Shown piece by piece: positions 23,730 through 36,479 of a stretch of DNA of 64,000 bases. Source of the stretch: Sipunculus nudus (taxonomy: Eukaryota > Annelida > Sipuncula > Golfingiida > Sipunculidae). Numbering within the stretch: position 1 is the stretch's first letter; each line of letters begins with the position of its first letter. A program made the translations under genes and the position numbers. The stretch covers positions 8,311,464-8,375,463 of the forward strand of contig CM049320.1 in NCBI GenBank assembly GCA_026874595.1, written 5' to 3'. The notes beneath the pieces are model-generated. The model was not told the DNA's origin, made no database searches, and saw nothing but the letters and a program-made list of their open reading frames with translations.

Positions 23730-26700
23730 CTCTGTATCGCGTGACTATCTACTGGGGATACTGTATCGTTAAGAGACCCCGCTCTACCCCTATGTTCAAT
23801 AAAGCTGAGAAATCACTATTACTTATTTCACATTACAAGCCATATCTTTCCAATTAAGAAGCGAGTGAATTCAGTATCTTCCATTTCACATTTATTCATA
23901 TTTGTTGAATTTAATGTAAAAATTATAAACTCAAACATTTTGTCAAAAACTTACAATAAAAGAACTCTGAAAAAGATTTGAACACAAAAAAATATGTAAA
24001 GTATTAGGAAGTAAATGTTTAATATTTTTAATGCGATATGAAATAACAAGCAAAATTAAACTGAAAGCGAGATAAAATACACTCGAGAGGAAATAAAATG
24101 CCTCAGCGGAAGCAGCGCTGTTCTCAGGCAGATTATTCTCCAGAATCACTTAAAGTTTTGTGACCCAGAGATTTCTATAGGTCCCCAAGGTCGTCCTGCG
24201 ATGTCATCATAACTCCTGTTTATTTTCCCGTGGACTCAACGGTAATTACAAACGTTACTAATGTCAGTTAAAAAAACAACACTGTTATCAAGAAGAGAGC
24301 TTGGATGGGAAAGAAAAGCACTTAAGTTAACAAGGAAGCTCGGCCATTACGATCAAGTGGGATTTTTTTTTATCTTACAGATCCTCACATGTTCGGGTCT
24401 TTATTTATTGCAGTCAATGAGGCGTAAAATGCAGATATAAAATAAGAGAATAGGTCGTACTTCTTCTACTCGTTTGTGGTTTTAAGAGCCTGATCACAGA
24501 GTAATGAAGTGGTAATTGAAGTGACGTAGCCCTGATTGGGTTTCCTTTAATAGCATGCCGGAAACGATATCGGGGAGGGATATAATAGCTATTGGTGTCG
24601 GGGGATTTGTGCCTAGGGCTCTGGATTGAAGAGACAACAGGTAAGGCAAAGGGCTGGCTACGTGGAGAAATGTTTATAGTCCCACAATTTTCCATCTTCT
24701 TTTTCGCTATGGGTTCAATCGTTATGGGTTACCCGCTTTTGCACTGTCCTCCGGTATCCTTTTGTTGTATTTCCATGAGACTATCAAGACTGAGTTATTT
24801 ATTCCTCGCAGGTTTAACGTAGCCGCCATTGTTTCCTTCGTGCGAATTTAAACCCGGATATTGCTAGTCAGATGTCGATACGGAACAAAACCCGGAACTC
24901 GCAAGTCGGATGCCGGAGAGTATACCATGAAAAGCGAAAACCGAAACCCGGGTAGCCTCAAACGGCAAATTAATGAAACCTCAATGGAAACTCGAACATT
25001 CACTCAAAGATTGCTCAAAGGGTATGACTTCTGTCTTATTCTTACCCTGAGGTCTTAAAAAGCCTTAGTAATGGCTTGCAGATAACAAATCATTAAAAGG
25101 TCATTGACTTATTCTAAAAATGATATTCGGCTTGGGTTTCGGTGCTCTAACTAAAAAAGAGACTCGAGCGCCGTAGTTGGACCCCGTTCACGGCGCTCCT
25201 TCAGTAACGACAAAGGTGACAGCTATAAGTGGATGTTAAGAATTTGTCAAAGATAAGAAGACATTAAAGAGACAGAGAGGAAAACTAAGACCTATATATA
25301 TTTTAATCATACAACGCTAAAACTAGCTGAAAAGTCTGCTTGCTTAGTGGATGTGATGTTAGTCTGGTTATACATAGGTTTTGGTGGGATTATGTCTAGA
25401 GGACATGCTTGTGTTCATTTGTAAAGATTTGAATTGATTTTATGTGTTTTATTCCATAGTAAGTGTTGGTGGATTGTTCTTTCCTGTGGGCTTAAAAAGT
25501 CAGTGTATTTTTCGTGCTCTATGTTCTGCACTTGCAGAAAAAAAATACACCTAAGAATCTCAGAATCTTTTAAGTTAAAGGGGTTCTGAAATATTTGTGG
25601 TTATTTTGTTTTTTAGTTGGTTAAAGTTTCGATTCTCCGAGTGTTGAAGCGATTGTTTATGCAATCGGGTTGGGCTTGAACTGCGAGTCGTGGAGAGTAA
25701 ATGCTGGAACCAGTGGCTCTGATAGCTATGTCGTCGGCCTATTGCTTCCCGTCTTATCTTCGGATGGTCTTTAACGTACATGATAAATGGTTAAGGGCCT
25801 AGCAGTGAACCTTGGGGTGTCCCAGCCTAAAGCATAATCTCTTCAGATTTTGTTCTTTTAATATTAACCATAAGGGATCTATCTTTTAAGTGATGAGGAG
25901 ATTAATCTCACCAGTTTATGTGGCAAATGAGATCTCATACCTTTGATACAGAGACCGTCAAACCACACTGCATCAAAGGTTTTTTTTTCAAGTCGGGTTG
26001 TTTACAACTCACACCATTCAAGATGGCCTGACTAAGCCGGAATATATCTTATGTCAAAATATCTTGCCCAGGCAGGGTAGCAAGCCCGATATGTTTCAGT
26101 TGTCGATCTTGTTAGGTTTCGGGATATAGTACCCAATACTCTTTACCATTCAATCGGAAAATATCTCCATGAAATGCATTGCGTATATAAATTTGCAATT
26201 CTCAATAGACAAGGTTCTGGAATGTTCTTAAGTATCTCATAAGTAAGTTTTTTTTGTGACCAGGGTCTGATCATCTACGAGTCCCACTGGTCTTCCTTCT
26301 GCGTTGCAGTCACTGTCCTCTATGTTCTGGTTTTTAAGAGGGTTATATCGTGTTTTATTTCTTAAATTATTTAGTTGCTTTTAAGAAATATCATTCAAGT
26401 CAGGGTGTGTCTAGGTTTTATGTATTTATGTTTTCAGAGTATTTGCAAATAGATCTGCACGGCATTTCGAGAAATGCTGCAAGTTCTGAAATGTGTCAAA
26501 AATCATCTCAGTTTGATTTAATATCTAAGCTTTAATATATTCCGAGCTTTGAGATCGTTTTCCGCCAAGACAGCTCGATCTACTAATCTCTTTACTTTAT
26601 TTAAAAAGCTTTGACTTCTGTGCCTCACACGTCGCCTCAAGGCTACCATCTCTTTTATTTCCTGGCTGAGGTTCCACCAGTTTCTATCCTTAACTTCTCT

Positions 26701-27775
26701 CTCTCTGGAGCTACTACATTGACGGCCTGCGTAATATCATGTGTCATGTCTGTTGAAAAGCTATCTAACTGCAAATGTGTGATTATCGTAATTTAAGAAG
26801 GATCTAACATATTATTGATGAGGAATTCCTGAAAGCGACACAGATCAGTTTTAAGGAAATTCCGAAATAATTTGGGCGGTGAAACCTGATGTTCCGGTGA
26901 CCGAGTTTTTTTTAATGAAAGATAATCTGTGAAATACAAAGAACACCTTAGTTTCTTAATCAATATTTGACGGTTCTCACATAGCAGAATTAAGTCAGCT
27001 TCAGTCACATTACACTAACATAAAAGTTGACGTTTCTACATAATTCACCAGCTGAAATTATAATGAAGACAAAATAGCAAAACTGAACTGGGAGAGGTAT
27101 TAGTTAACATAATTACTTTTAATTGTTATTCCATCGATTGTTGTTAGCCATGGATGAGTGTACCATCTGTTTACTGAGAACTGAAAATCACTAAACATGC
27201 TAATGGGAATATTTACTTTTTCTCAAAGAATTTAAAAGAATTCTCAAAGAATTAATTATTGGTATTCTTGTCTGCTGTACATGCATAAAGCAATACTTTT
27301 TGACCGTATTCAGTGTGCTTTCGAGCAGATGGCTCCGGTTCACTTCGTTAAGTGCTAAATTATAAAGTAGAATTTTAAGCTGACGATGGAGGTTCCCTCT
27401 AATTGATAAGCAGCTGTCCTGGCTCCTGGGTTATTACCAACCTCACCCACGGACGGCCGCTAATCCTCATTAACCACACATCGTCTAATGCTCTGATTCA
27501 ATAGACAGTGGCAAATGAAGGGCATGCTTCTGCATTTTAATATACGTGCAAGCATTCTTCAAAACGCATATATTTTTAAGTATAGGTCAGAGGTATTAAC
27601 GGTCCATTGGGTCTACAATTTAAATTTATTCCACCTGCTTACAGGTCTGGGTAATGTGCAAATATATTTTTTTGATTAAGAAAGTACTTCCCTGTCATTC
27701 TTCATTACCCTTTTGTGTTCTTTCGTTCTTCTCATACACATATTCATAACGAAGAAATTATCGACGTCTTTAGGC
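23730..27775. other. No gene seen
   Basis: About 4 kb with no recognisable coding sequence, LTR or inverted repeat. A CCCGGA/CGGAT-rich patch at about 24850-24960 may be another degraded motif array. Open frames up to 93 codons show no family resemblance. Confidence 0.45.
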
Positions 27776-27779
27776 TGTT

Positions 27780-27920
27780 GCTAGGCTGTTCTCTGTCTCT
27801 GTCTGTCTATCTGTCTCTCTTTCTCGTCACTCTCTTTCCATCACTACCAAATTCGTTTTGTCTTTTTATCCATTCATAAAATGAATATAATATAATTATC
27901 TCTCTCTATCTCTCTCCTTC
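27780..27920. repeat. CT/CTGT-rich microsatellite patches
   Basis: Degenerate CTGTCTCTGTCTGTCTATC and CTCTCTCTATCTCTCTC runs are separated by ordinary sequence. Confidence 0.8.
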
Positions 27921-28286
27921 TCTCTCGTGTCACATTAGCTTAGTTTTGTTCATCCGTGCATTTCTGTTATAATGAATAAAAGGATGAATATGAATATAAA
28001 TGTAAATTATTTAAGTGAACTTCTTCTGTTTGTGTCATGTGGGGAGAGAACTTTATTTCGCACAACATCATGTCACCATACCGGAAATTTCCAGTTTTGG
28101 ATCCATTTTTCTCTTAAGCCGTCCAGCAAAATACAAAATGTTCCATCCTCCGACAAAAAGAAAGAAATATCACGTTCCTATAAAAAATGGCCAATGGGAT
28201 ATGACGCTCAGCTGAATTTGACATGCAGGTGACGCATGCATTAATTATTGAGGTTAAGGTGATATCTGGTGGAAAATATTTGATAA

Positions 28287-29024
28287 TGTTATAGGTGCTC
28301 TTTTTATTATGTGAAACGGGCGTAACTCCTGTTGTGGCACTCGTGTCTGGCCGCGTATTACATTCTATGTTTAATCCGTACTGGTTGAACTCTTGTTGTC
28401 GTGCTGGCTTGGGGCGAGATCACGTGTACACCATGGTGTGTAGAGGCACGGCGATGTTTTCTAGAGAATTCCTGAAACGCGTGGTTACTGTTGAGTAGGG
28501 TCCTTATAGACTGTTCGAGAAGTGGAAAATTCTCAGTTTGGGTGTGAAAGTATATAAAAGGGCTGTGTTTTGGAACGGAAGAGAGAGCAGCAGAGCAGAT
28601 ACCAGCTGACGCAGAAGCGTGTGTCAGGACCTTATCCGACGAATGCGGCAATTATAGATTTTCAAAGACTTTCTCCTGGATTTTATGCATTTGAACTTCA
28701 GTTTACTTTATGGGTTGTTGCAAGAACTTTCCACTGGACTGTCATTCTCCGAGAGTTTACAATTAAAGGACTTATCGTGGTAACGGTGTTGGTATCCAGG
28801 TACTGTGCACATTATTTTCTATGTGATTGTATTTATGTGTTGTTATGCCGCTGTTTTACTGTATAATTGTATTGATTTAGTGTATTGAAATGTTAGGGTT
28901 GTTTTAAGAATAAATTATAGTTATTTGTCAACAACAAAAAACACTGACTTCTTTATTCATTCCCCTATCCCAAAATTTGTGTTCATCACACATACGTGAT
29001 CTGTTTATATTAGGTTCCGTAACA
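28287..29024 (+). mobile_element. Solo LTR, family L, copy 2, with 4-bp target duplication
   Basis: It runs from TGTTATAG to CCGTAACA, 738 bp, and is flanked on both sides by ATAA (28283-28286 and 29025-29028). The TATA box is TATATAAAAG at 28551-28560 and the polyadenylation signal AATAAA is at 28909-28914. It shares the GACTTCTTTATTCATTCCCC and GTGATCTGTT-ATATTAGGTTCCG tail with the other two copies. It is the most diverged copy and is shorter through internal deletions. The exact 4-bp duplication and TG...CA ends make the solo-LTR call firm; no internal region is present. Confidence 0.88.
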
Positions 29025-29039
29025 ATAAGGATCTTTGAA

Positions 29040-29950
29040 CAATGGATAGAGTGAGCGCTCAAATCATGTGTTTTGCCCATGGTCCTTAGAAGATATTCTA
29101 CACTGATCTTATGTGAGCTTTCCAAGAAGATTTTACCAGGAACTTCCTAGATGCTAAGTAAGAAGTTTCTATGTCCGACTGCTACAATTTGTGCCCATCT
29201 GACTAATAAAGTGCTAAAATCATTTTCCCTCACACAGCTCGCAGAATATAGGTCACTGTTACATTCCAGTTTCCAAGTTTTTTTTTTACAGGAACCTCTC
29301 TTGATCTTAATCAAATTGGAAGTTTCTACATCCAGCTATAATCAATCATGCAGATCTATCGTATAGGGTGCTCAAATCATGTTCTTTCACGTATCTTGCA
29401 GAATATACTTCACCATGATCTAATTTCAGATTTACCCAAAACTTCCCTGAATGTCCTGTTGGAAGATTCTCGGCCAAATGGATACAATTTGTGCCCTAAC
29501 TGACTCGGTGCTCAAAATCGTGTATTCGACCCGAAGTTCGTAAAATTTAGGTAACCATGGCCAGTATAGGCTCGGAGATTCGCCTATAGGACCTCCCTAG
29601 ATGTACAATTAGAAGTTTCTAGGTCTATCTGTTACGGTCAGAGTGCCTCATCTGAATGTCTTGACAATTCAGAAAAATAAAATCTGTAAAATTTGAAGTG
29701 AAAGCACCAGTCTTCAGGAACTGATGAAACACTCAATGATCAATATGCATGGAATGAACCATGGCAATCCATGCATTGCAGTTATTTCAGATATTATTCT
29801 GGGGGTACTTTCGAGCCCCTTAACTCGAATAATATAGGTCGCAGTGGTCTGATACAGGTTTACCAGTAGATTTTTTAAGGGCCTCCATGGGTGTTCAGTT
29901 TCTAGGACAAGCAGTTACGATCTGTGTCCTGTTAACGTAAAACCGGACGG
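29040..29950. repeat. Degenerate ~150-bp tandem repeat array
   Basis: About six diverged units recur at roughly 144-156 bp spacing. The marker GAAGTTTCTA-GTC or a variant occurs near 29162, 29320, 29463 and 29611, and again near 29905. Each is followed by TACAATTTGTGCCC, then GGTGCTCAAATCATG, then GCAGAATATAGGTCACC, then ACTTCCCTAGATG or variants. The array starts just after the LTR target duplication. Old tandem arrays of this unit size could be a decayed satellite; no coding frame runs through the units. Confidence 0.65.
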
Positions 29951-31015
29951 CCGGACTGAGTGATCGCTATATCTCAAATGACCTCAAGTCAGCCGAGCTA
30001 AAATTTAATGTTGGTCCAGCACAGATATTTAAGCTCGGTATTTTTCGTTCCTCTTTTCATTCATTATATTTCACAGCTCCTTAAAGATATGCACAAAGAA
30101 AATACCTCTTTGCATAAACGTTTTTTCAATGTGAATTGACAGTTGCTTCAGTATCTACTGATGATCAGGTCGTAGGCGGCGAGCGGTCAGGGCATTTAGT
30201 TTGGTAAATTAAGATAAAAAAAAAGCGCACTTTGAGCATATTTTAAATCAAAACAATGTTTAACTGTCCTTGGGCAAGAACTCGACAAAGCAAAACAGTC
30301 TGTGGAAAGTCTCTATTAAGCCCTTAAAGGGTATTTAGAAACAAAACTTATCAAAATAAATGCTCTGATGCAGTGCTGAACATTTTATCACAATGTTATT
30401 GTCATTTATGTTTGTTTTATAGATTGCTCATTCATTACATCACGTGACATGCTTTGAATCACACCGCCGATTGTGGTTTCGATCAATATCATCTAGAATA
30501 CAAATAACTTAAACCGAAACATGCGTTCTGTTTCGATTATTGTTACATTTGAGTCCCAGCTGCGGTTTGGTTGAAATAAGACATAATCGACTCACTGTTC
30601 AGATTTGTTATGACCATACAGAATTAACATAATGGGAATTAAACGATTCAAACATCAGGGAAGAAACGATTGTGTGATTATTATATTTCTTTTACAGGCA
30701 GCTGTTTCATTGATTGGAGAATAGAGAATTTGAAATAAAATAACCACGCGGCATTAATAAAGCGTTAAAGGTTACAACTCAACCAGGGAAATGATCTAAT
30801 GTAATATTCTATTTGATTTCTCAGAATAGTTAAAAAAGTTTATTCAACTCATTAACAGGGTTTAAATACTGAAACCTTACTTATTCTGGATAATGATGAG
30901 ACTGATAAATACTTATGGCTTATTTATTTATGGTATTATATGCAGGAGGTATTGATAATAAGCTTTAAATCTCTACAACCTGAAGAGGTTTATATATACA
31001 CTTTCATTTTACTTT

Positions 31016-31051
<36 letters not shown>

Positions 31052-32238
31052 AGCATACAAATACAACACCCAATTCAATTATATCTTCTGTCATGTAGAA
31101 AACTATTGTTTTTGAAACAAGGAAAACTAATATGGAAATAGCTTGGGAGTGTTGAAACTGCATTCACTCTTGGCATGACAGGCGGATGTGTGGCGGTACT
31201 TGCTAAAACCTTTCAGGACGTTTATTTTTAGATGCTTTTAATTTGCCGTTTCTACGAGCAGCTGATACATGGACTTTCTAGAATAGGTTATATCTTGCAC
31301 TTCCCTCTATTTTCATATTATATTCTATATAAATTATATTTTCTCTATTATTACCATCCATGATGGTACTCAATTACCATATACCAAATCACTCCAGATA
31401 ACTATGATTTAAATTGTCACTGAAGATCACCATCCTGTTAAGCGTGATTGTAGATATCTAAGCTTTAAGTGTCACATTAGATAAAGACTGCTGTAAAAGA
31501 TTTGCTAATCATGCATTACAGACACGTATTCACCTTTTCCCCTCAAAAATAGGTCACGTGACTTCTGGCTTACTTGGCTTACATATAGATAAACGCTATG
31601 TAATTCCTCTTATAATTGTTGTTAAAACGCCTCTATGGCGGGTGTATGGGCTTGTAAACACAGCAATGATGACATGTGGAAAAAACTATATAACCTAAGG
31701 AGGTTTGTGCAAAAGTTGAAAGGTCACTGGTTACAAAACGCCCTTGTCAAAACTCTGTCAAAAATCTGGCCACATGTTAGGAAAAGGTGAATATATAGAT
31801 AATGAACAGCCTGTTATTTTTTTAAAAAAAAAAGGTTCTAAAGATTATCTGTATCGGTAATAAACTTCAGATATCGGAAAGGGCAATATATTAGGATATT
31901 AATTCATTAACATATCACTGCAGATAGCCATGTTTTACAATTAAGTTTATAAGTAAATACATGTATATTTATAGAGGCCCATGAACTTTAGATGCAGTAT
32001 TTGTAACAAGCATCAGGTAATTAAATAGGTAAATAATTCTCTATAATTATAAAAGAACAATACATTCCGTATTTGAAAGTAGAAGTAGAAATTAATTTTA
32101 AATAGTCACGTGTTAAGACCTAGGTACGTGAGTCGTACATCATTCTGTGGTGCATCATCGTCACCTATAAGTCGGTGATTAACACTTTGGCCGGGACGTA
32201 ATACCGCCCACCTCGGCTATCATTTGCTGTTAAGTCTG
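29951..32238. other. No gene seen
   Basis: No recognisable gene or element apart from a (CT)n tract at 31018-31049. Confidence 0.5.
31018..31049. repeat. (CT)n microsatellite
   Basis: About 32 bp of CT repeats. Confidence 0.95.
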
Positions 32239-32844
32239 TATCTCACTGGGCTGCGACAGCTTTGCGTCAAATTGCGAATTCATTCGCGAGAGTTTCAAAA
32301 GAGTCGTTAAACATTCGCGGCGGTTCTCATTTTCTTCGCGTGATTCGCAAAGAGTCGCTAACATGTCGCAAAAATTTTGAACATGTTCAAAAAATTCGCA
32401 AAACAAAATTTTTCGCAAAATAGTCGCAGAGGCGTCGCTTGTTTCTCAAACCCGTCTCAAACATGTCTCGAACTAATCTCAAGTCAGTTTCTGCGAGTCA
32501 GGAATTCCTAGAACTGCGAGACAACTTTAAATGGGGTTTGCGACCTATGCAACTACATTGCGAATATTTGGGGTTAAAAATGAGAATCTGACATTCTTGT
32601 CGCGAATGGTAGTGCGAATATTTCACAAAATGTCGTGCGAATGTCTAGTGAACATCGCACGACATTCGCACGAAGGGAATACGAGCTCCAGCCGAATTTT
32701 GGGCCAAACACTCGTACGATGTTCGCAAACATGTCTTAAATACGATTCAGTGTGAATGCGAGTGAAAATTGTCGCTAATTCGCGTATTTTCTCGCAATTG
32801 TTGTGTCTCCAACTAGTCGAAAATTGTCGCAGCCCAGTCAGATA
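32239..32844. mobile_element. 606-bp inverted-repeat element (MITE) filled with TTCGC/GCGAA motifs
   Basis: Left end TATCTCACTGGGCTGCGACA (32239-32258) and right end, complement, TATCTGACTGGGCTGCGACA (32844-32825) match at 19 of 20 bases. The interior is crowded with TCGCAA, TTCGCG, GCGAAT and CGCACGA words on both strands, including the inverted pair GTCGTGCGAATGTC / CATCGCACGACATTC near 32630-32670. If the outer TA is the target duplication, the ends are TCT...AGA. No transposase is encoded; the frames inside exist because the motif lacks stops. It is non-autonomous and I cannot name its superfamily. Confidence 0.8.
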
Positions 32845-32937
32845 TTACCTTTAAACTGTCGCTGGTGTGACAAGAGCTACGTGTGGCTGCAGACAAGTGC
32901 TAACAGCATCTGTAGACCAGTATGTCACTGCTTTAAC

Positions 32938-33022
32938 AGCTTTCGGTAACAGCCTGTTATCTGTCGTTGACAGTAGCTGCTTCATCACAACCAATTTCAC
33001 TCAAGTAGCTGTTACCGAAATG
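32938..33022. other. Inverted repeat, 13-bp arms
   Basis: TTTCGGTAACAGC and its complement GCTGTTACCGAAA are about 54 bp apart, just outside the right end of the MITE. The AGCTGTTA/TAACAGC words recur in the loop. Confidence 0.55.
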
Positions 33023-33999
33023 ACGTCCTGAGCGAATTCTGCTTTGTTTGACACGCGGTTGAGGTTCGTTGGTTTTGTCAAACTGTGTCGCAATATTTTT
33101 TCAGTCTGAAGATAGACGTAAGCTCTTAATTTTGGAAGTGTCTAAACGACATCTTAAAATTATATATTTTGAGGTGTTTAATTATTTAAATATATTAAAT
33201 ATATTTTTTCGACTGATGCAAATAAGCATGTCAACGTTCAGATTCATCGAAGAAAATAGACCCTTTGTGTATGTTTTGTTAGAGAAAAAAAGTAAGTTCT
33301 AAAGTTTGAAGTGCTCTGATTGTAAACTGCGGATACTCAACTGAATCAGGAAATCATTCTTAATTAAAAGCAAATTCCATTAAAGATAATCAAGGATAAC
33401 ACGAATTCATTTAGAATTACTGAAACTGCGATAAGTCGAAGAAATGCTCGTAGATAAGCTGTCACTGACAGAGACTTAATGTAAATACTGGCTGTATAGA
33501 ATGATGGTTAAATGACCATAATGTTAGTATCCCGTTTTCTTAGTCTGTGTAGAGCCCGGGCTTTAAATTGAATTTAATGGGCAACATCTGGTGCATTCAA
33601 TAAACTTCAGTGGCTACGTTGTGTCAACGCGCTATTAGTCTATTTTTCCCATCACTGAAGCAGCACTTTTGTTCTCATATAAGTTTTTATACGGCCAAAT
33701 ATACTTACTTGCACAATTCTTAAATATATTTTGTTACACCATATTGTCGTAACCTGTCTAGTCGATACGTTTCTCATTTCTGTTATATTTTTTTTATCAA
33801 TCTTCCAACAGACTACATGCAAAGGTCAGAGAACAACTTATAAAAACATATGAAACATATACATAAAAACATATATTATTTATACGTATATAATAAAACA
33901 GCGTTCATACCGATCGGGTCTTTCCATTTCTTTCGTTTTTTTTTCTCACCAAATACATGTTAAACTTAAAACAGGAAATCAAATTTCATAAGTGTATTT

Positions 34000-34000
<1 letters not shown>

Positions 34001-34039
<39 letters not shown>

Positions 34040-34044
34040 TATAT
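34001..34044. repeat. (TA)n microsatellite
   Basis: TA repeat with AAAT interruptions. Confidence 0.95.
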
Positions 34045-34258
34045 GTAAAATTATAATATATGTAAGTGTGTGGGTGTGGGTGGTGGTGTCTGTGCCTTGG
34101 TGCGTGCGTGTGTGTGTTCAGAAAGAGATAGAGTCTCAAAGTATTAGTTACACAGTAGAAGTCGAAATGATCCGCGATCACAAAGCGCTCTATATTTAGC
34201 AGCAGAGCATACATTGGTATGTAATAGACCCGATAGTCTTTCGGTTTCGAATTATCCT

Positions 34259-34261
<3 letters not shown>

Positions 34262-34334
<73 letters not shown>
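34262..34334. repeat. (TA)n-(TG)n compound microsatellite
   Basis: About 42 bp of TA continue into about 28 bp of TG. Confidence 0.95.
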
Positions 34335-34336
<2 letters not shown>

Positions 34337-35492
34337 AAGAATTTCTAAATATTTCTAGTTATTTATATAAAACCTATTTTAAATCTGCCTTGACATCTTT
34401 GAAAATGAACAATGGCCATCGGCCAAAGGCGTATCCTGAGCAGGTCATAAAAACATTCAGACAGTTCTGTTTATAAGCAAATCTGTGCCTATCCCAGTGG
34501 TCCATGCTTAACTTAATACGACCCAGCGCCCGGTGTTGCCTTCCCGCTGCGAGCCACACCTTTCCCAAAATGCAGGAAGCACTTTTCTTTTCTTCGGCAG
34601 TGTCTGCCGCGTGAGTTTGGTTCTGGTTTCATTTCTACCTACAGGGCTGCCAGCTGTCTGCGGTTATAGGCATTATCTTCTCCACTTGTTGTTCAAAATA
34701 TCCCCACCCACCCTACCAAATGCATTATCGGTCCTCACCTGCGCAACAGGCTTTGTCGTTTCAAGTCTGCAGAAGTTCATTTTGTACCTAGTCAGTACTT
34801 TATTAGGGGAGCTAAAAAATATGGCTTCCTTCTTTTGATAAAACAGCCTGTGTAAATGTTATGCCCACGTGTATATTTCTTGTTACTCTCATTCATTTTT
34901 AAATGATATATATATATATTATATGTTTGTATATGTGTATTATCATTTAGATTTATAATCATCCCATAACTTCAGTCGAATAAAACATGCAATATACTCT
35001 GTTCTGAACACCTTTGTTATTGAATACAAGTAATCGATCGAACTATTTCGTCTACTATTTATTGAATTAAAATTTGTCCTTTGACTCTAATATTTCATGA
35101 GCAAAGGGATAATCACTGTGTCCCCATAAAAAAATGATAATGGCTATGGAATTTAATATGCCTTTTTTACATTTATATCAATTTCTTTAACTTCTCAACT
35201 TTGCAATTCACTTTAGTACTTTATTACAGTTCCCCTCGTGTCCATTAAAGAAATAGTATCTAGTGTTCTTTCAAGTCAGGCGTTCTCTAATCTCTTTATA
35301 ACCACTGTCTTTAACCAAAATCTGTTTCAGATACAATGGTTTAGTCATCATACCTGTCATCCACAGCCACTGGACCATGCTTATTACCTCCCATAGGGTT
35401 TTTTATCCTTTTTTATTTTTAAGTTTTGTATTTACCCGTGTTTGTTAGCGTCCATGTCCGTCTTTTAATACAACTAGCGGTATACCAGTAAT

Positions 35493-35760
35493 TGCCTCCG
35501 CCGGGAGGGTATGCGTTCATACTTGTTCGTGTGTGTGTTTTTCTGTGTTTGGTCACAACATACCTCAGGCAAACCTTAACGGAATCACATGAAATAATCA
35601 GGGCATTTCGGGAACGAGCCAGTGAAAAATCGATTGAATTTTTTGTGTTGATCCGACACATGATCCGAATTCAGAAACGCCATCGAGGAATACTCACAAA
35701 TGTACTGTCACGTGTGCACTAATAACCTGTGAATATGGACCGAATACGCGAATGCCGACA
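35493..35760 (+). repeat. Dispersed 'GGAGG..GCATTC' repeat, copy 2
   Basis: Begins GCCTCCGCCGGGAGGGTATGC and contains CAGGGCATTTCGGGAA, GAAAAATCGATTGAATTTT and ATCGAGGAATACTCACAAATG. These align with the copies at 17.4, 49.1 and 51.8 kb. Its 3' end is eroded. No Pol III boxes or coding frame are evident, so the class is unknown. Confidence 0.65.
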
Positions 35761-36189
35761 ATCATTTTTGGGAGCAGATTTCTAGTGTTGACATGCTACC
35801 AGTCACATTGGAGTTTTAGTGTGTATGAAAAATGACACCTCCCACCGGGAAAAGCTGGGGAAAAAAAAGAAACCTTCGATAAGGGATGCGATACTAAAGT
35901 ATAGCGTCAGGACGAGCATCTATCTTTGTAATCAGTTTGGTGGCTGTAGGGGACATCTATCAAAAAAGTAAGAGAGGAATAACACTTTTTTGACCACGCC
36001 CAAATCATAAAATTACAGTAGAATTTCTCGAACAGATATACAAACAATAACTGTTCGTACCGGTGGCGTATGGGCCAGAGAAGACCAAATTAAATCCTTC
36101 GGTTCTGCATATAGGTTATGATCTAGCTTCATGGTATTCATTGCCTTGGCGGGGGTGTGAGCTTTTAATTAACTCGTAGATATTGGTTT

Positions 36190-36245
36190 TAAAATCATCA
36201 TCGATGATTGAAAAATAGAAATGACCGATGATCTATTATAAATCG
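36190..36245. repeat. ATCGATGAT/AATCGATT patch (left partner of 43265-43380)
   Basis: ATCATCGATGATTG, CCGATGATC and AATCGATTATTTTG occur within 55 bp. A denser AATCGATT patch lies just beyond the right end of the 6.8-kb element, so the two may be the ends of an older element that was split by it. Confidence 0.35.
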
Positions 36246-36479
36246 ATTATTTTGTGTCCTTCATATATTACCTTGATATCTGCTGTATACTAGTACCTAA
36301 AAATTGACCCCAGTATATAGTTTGACATGTACATCGGCTTTCATAATAAAATCATCAGCCTCCCTGCATCCAAGGTCGGGTTGCCGTCGGACGATTGTTT
36401 GCTGCGCTAGGTTCAGTTCTGATGCATTTTGTTAATTGTGTTCGTGTATCTCCGACAGGATTACACTCTAAAAACTGAG

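Larger units (their letters stand above)
33023..35492. other. No gene seen
   Basis: Contains (TA)n at 34001-34044 and (TA)n/(GT)n at 34262-34334. The frames at 33069 and 34533 show no recognisable family. Confidence 0.5.

Noticed and set aside
29040-29950. CRISPR-like array
   Set aside because: Units are diverged ~150-bp tandem repeats with no short identical repeat and unique spacer pattern, in eukaryotic DNA.
32230-32755. Open frames within the TTCGC-rich MITE
   Set aside because: They exist because the repeated motif lacks stop codons; both strands are open in the same region.
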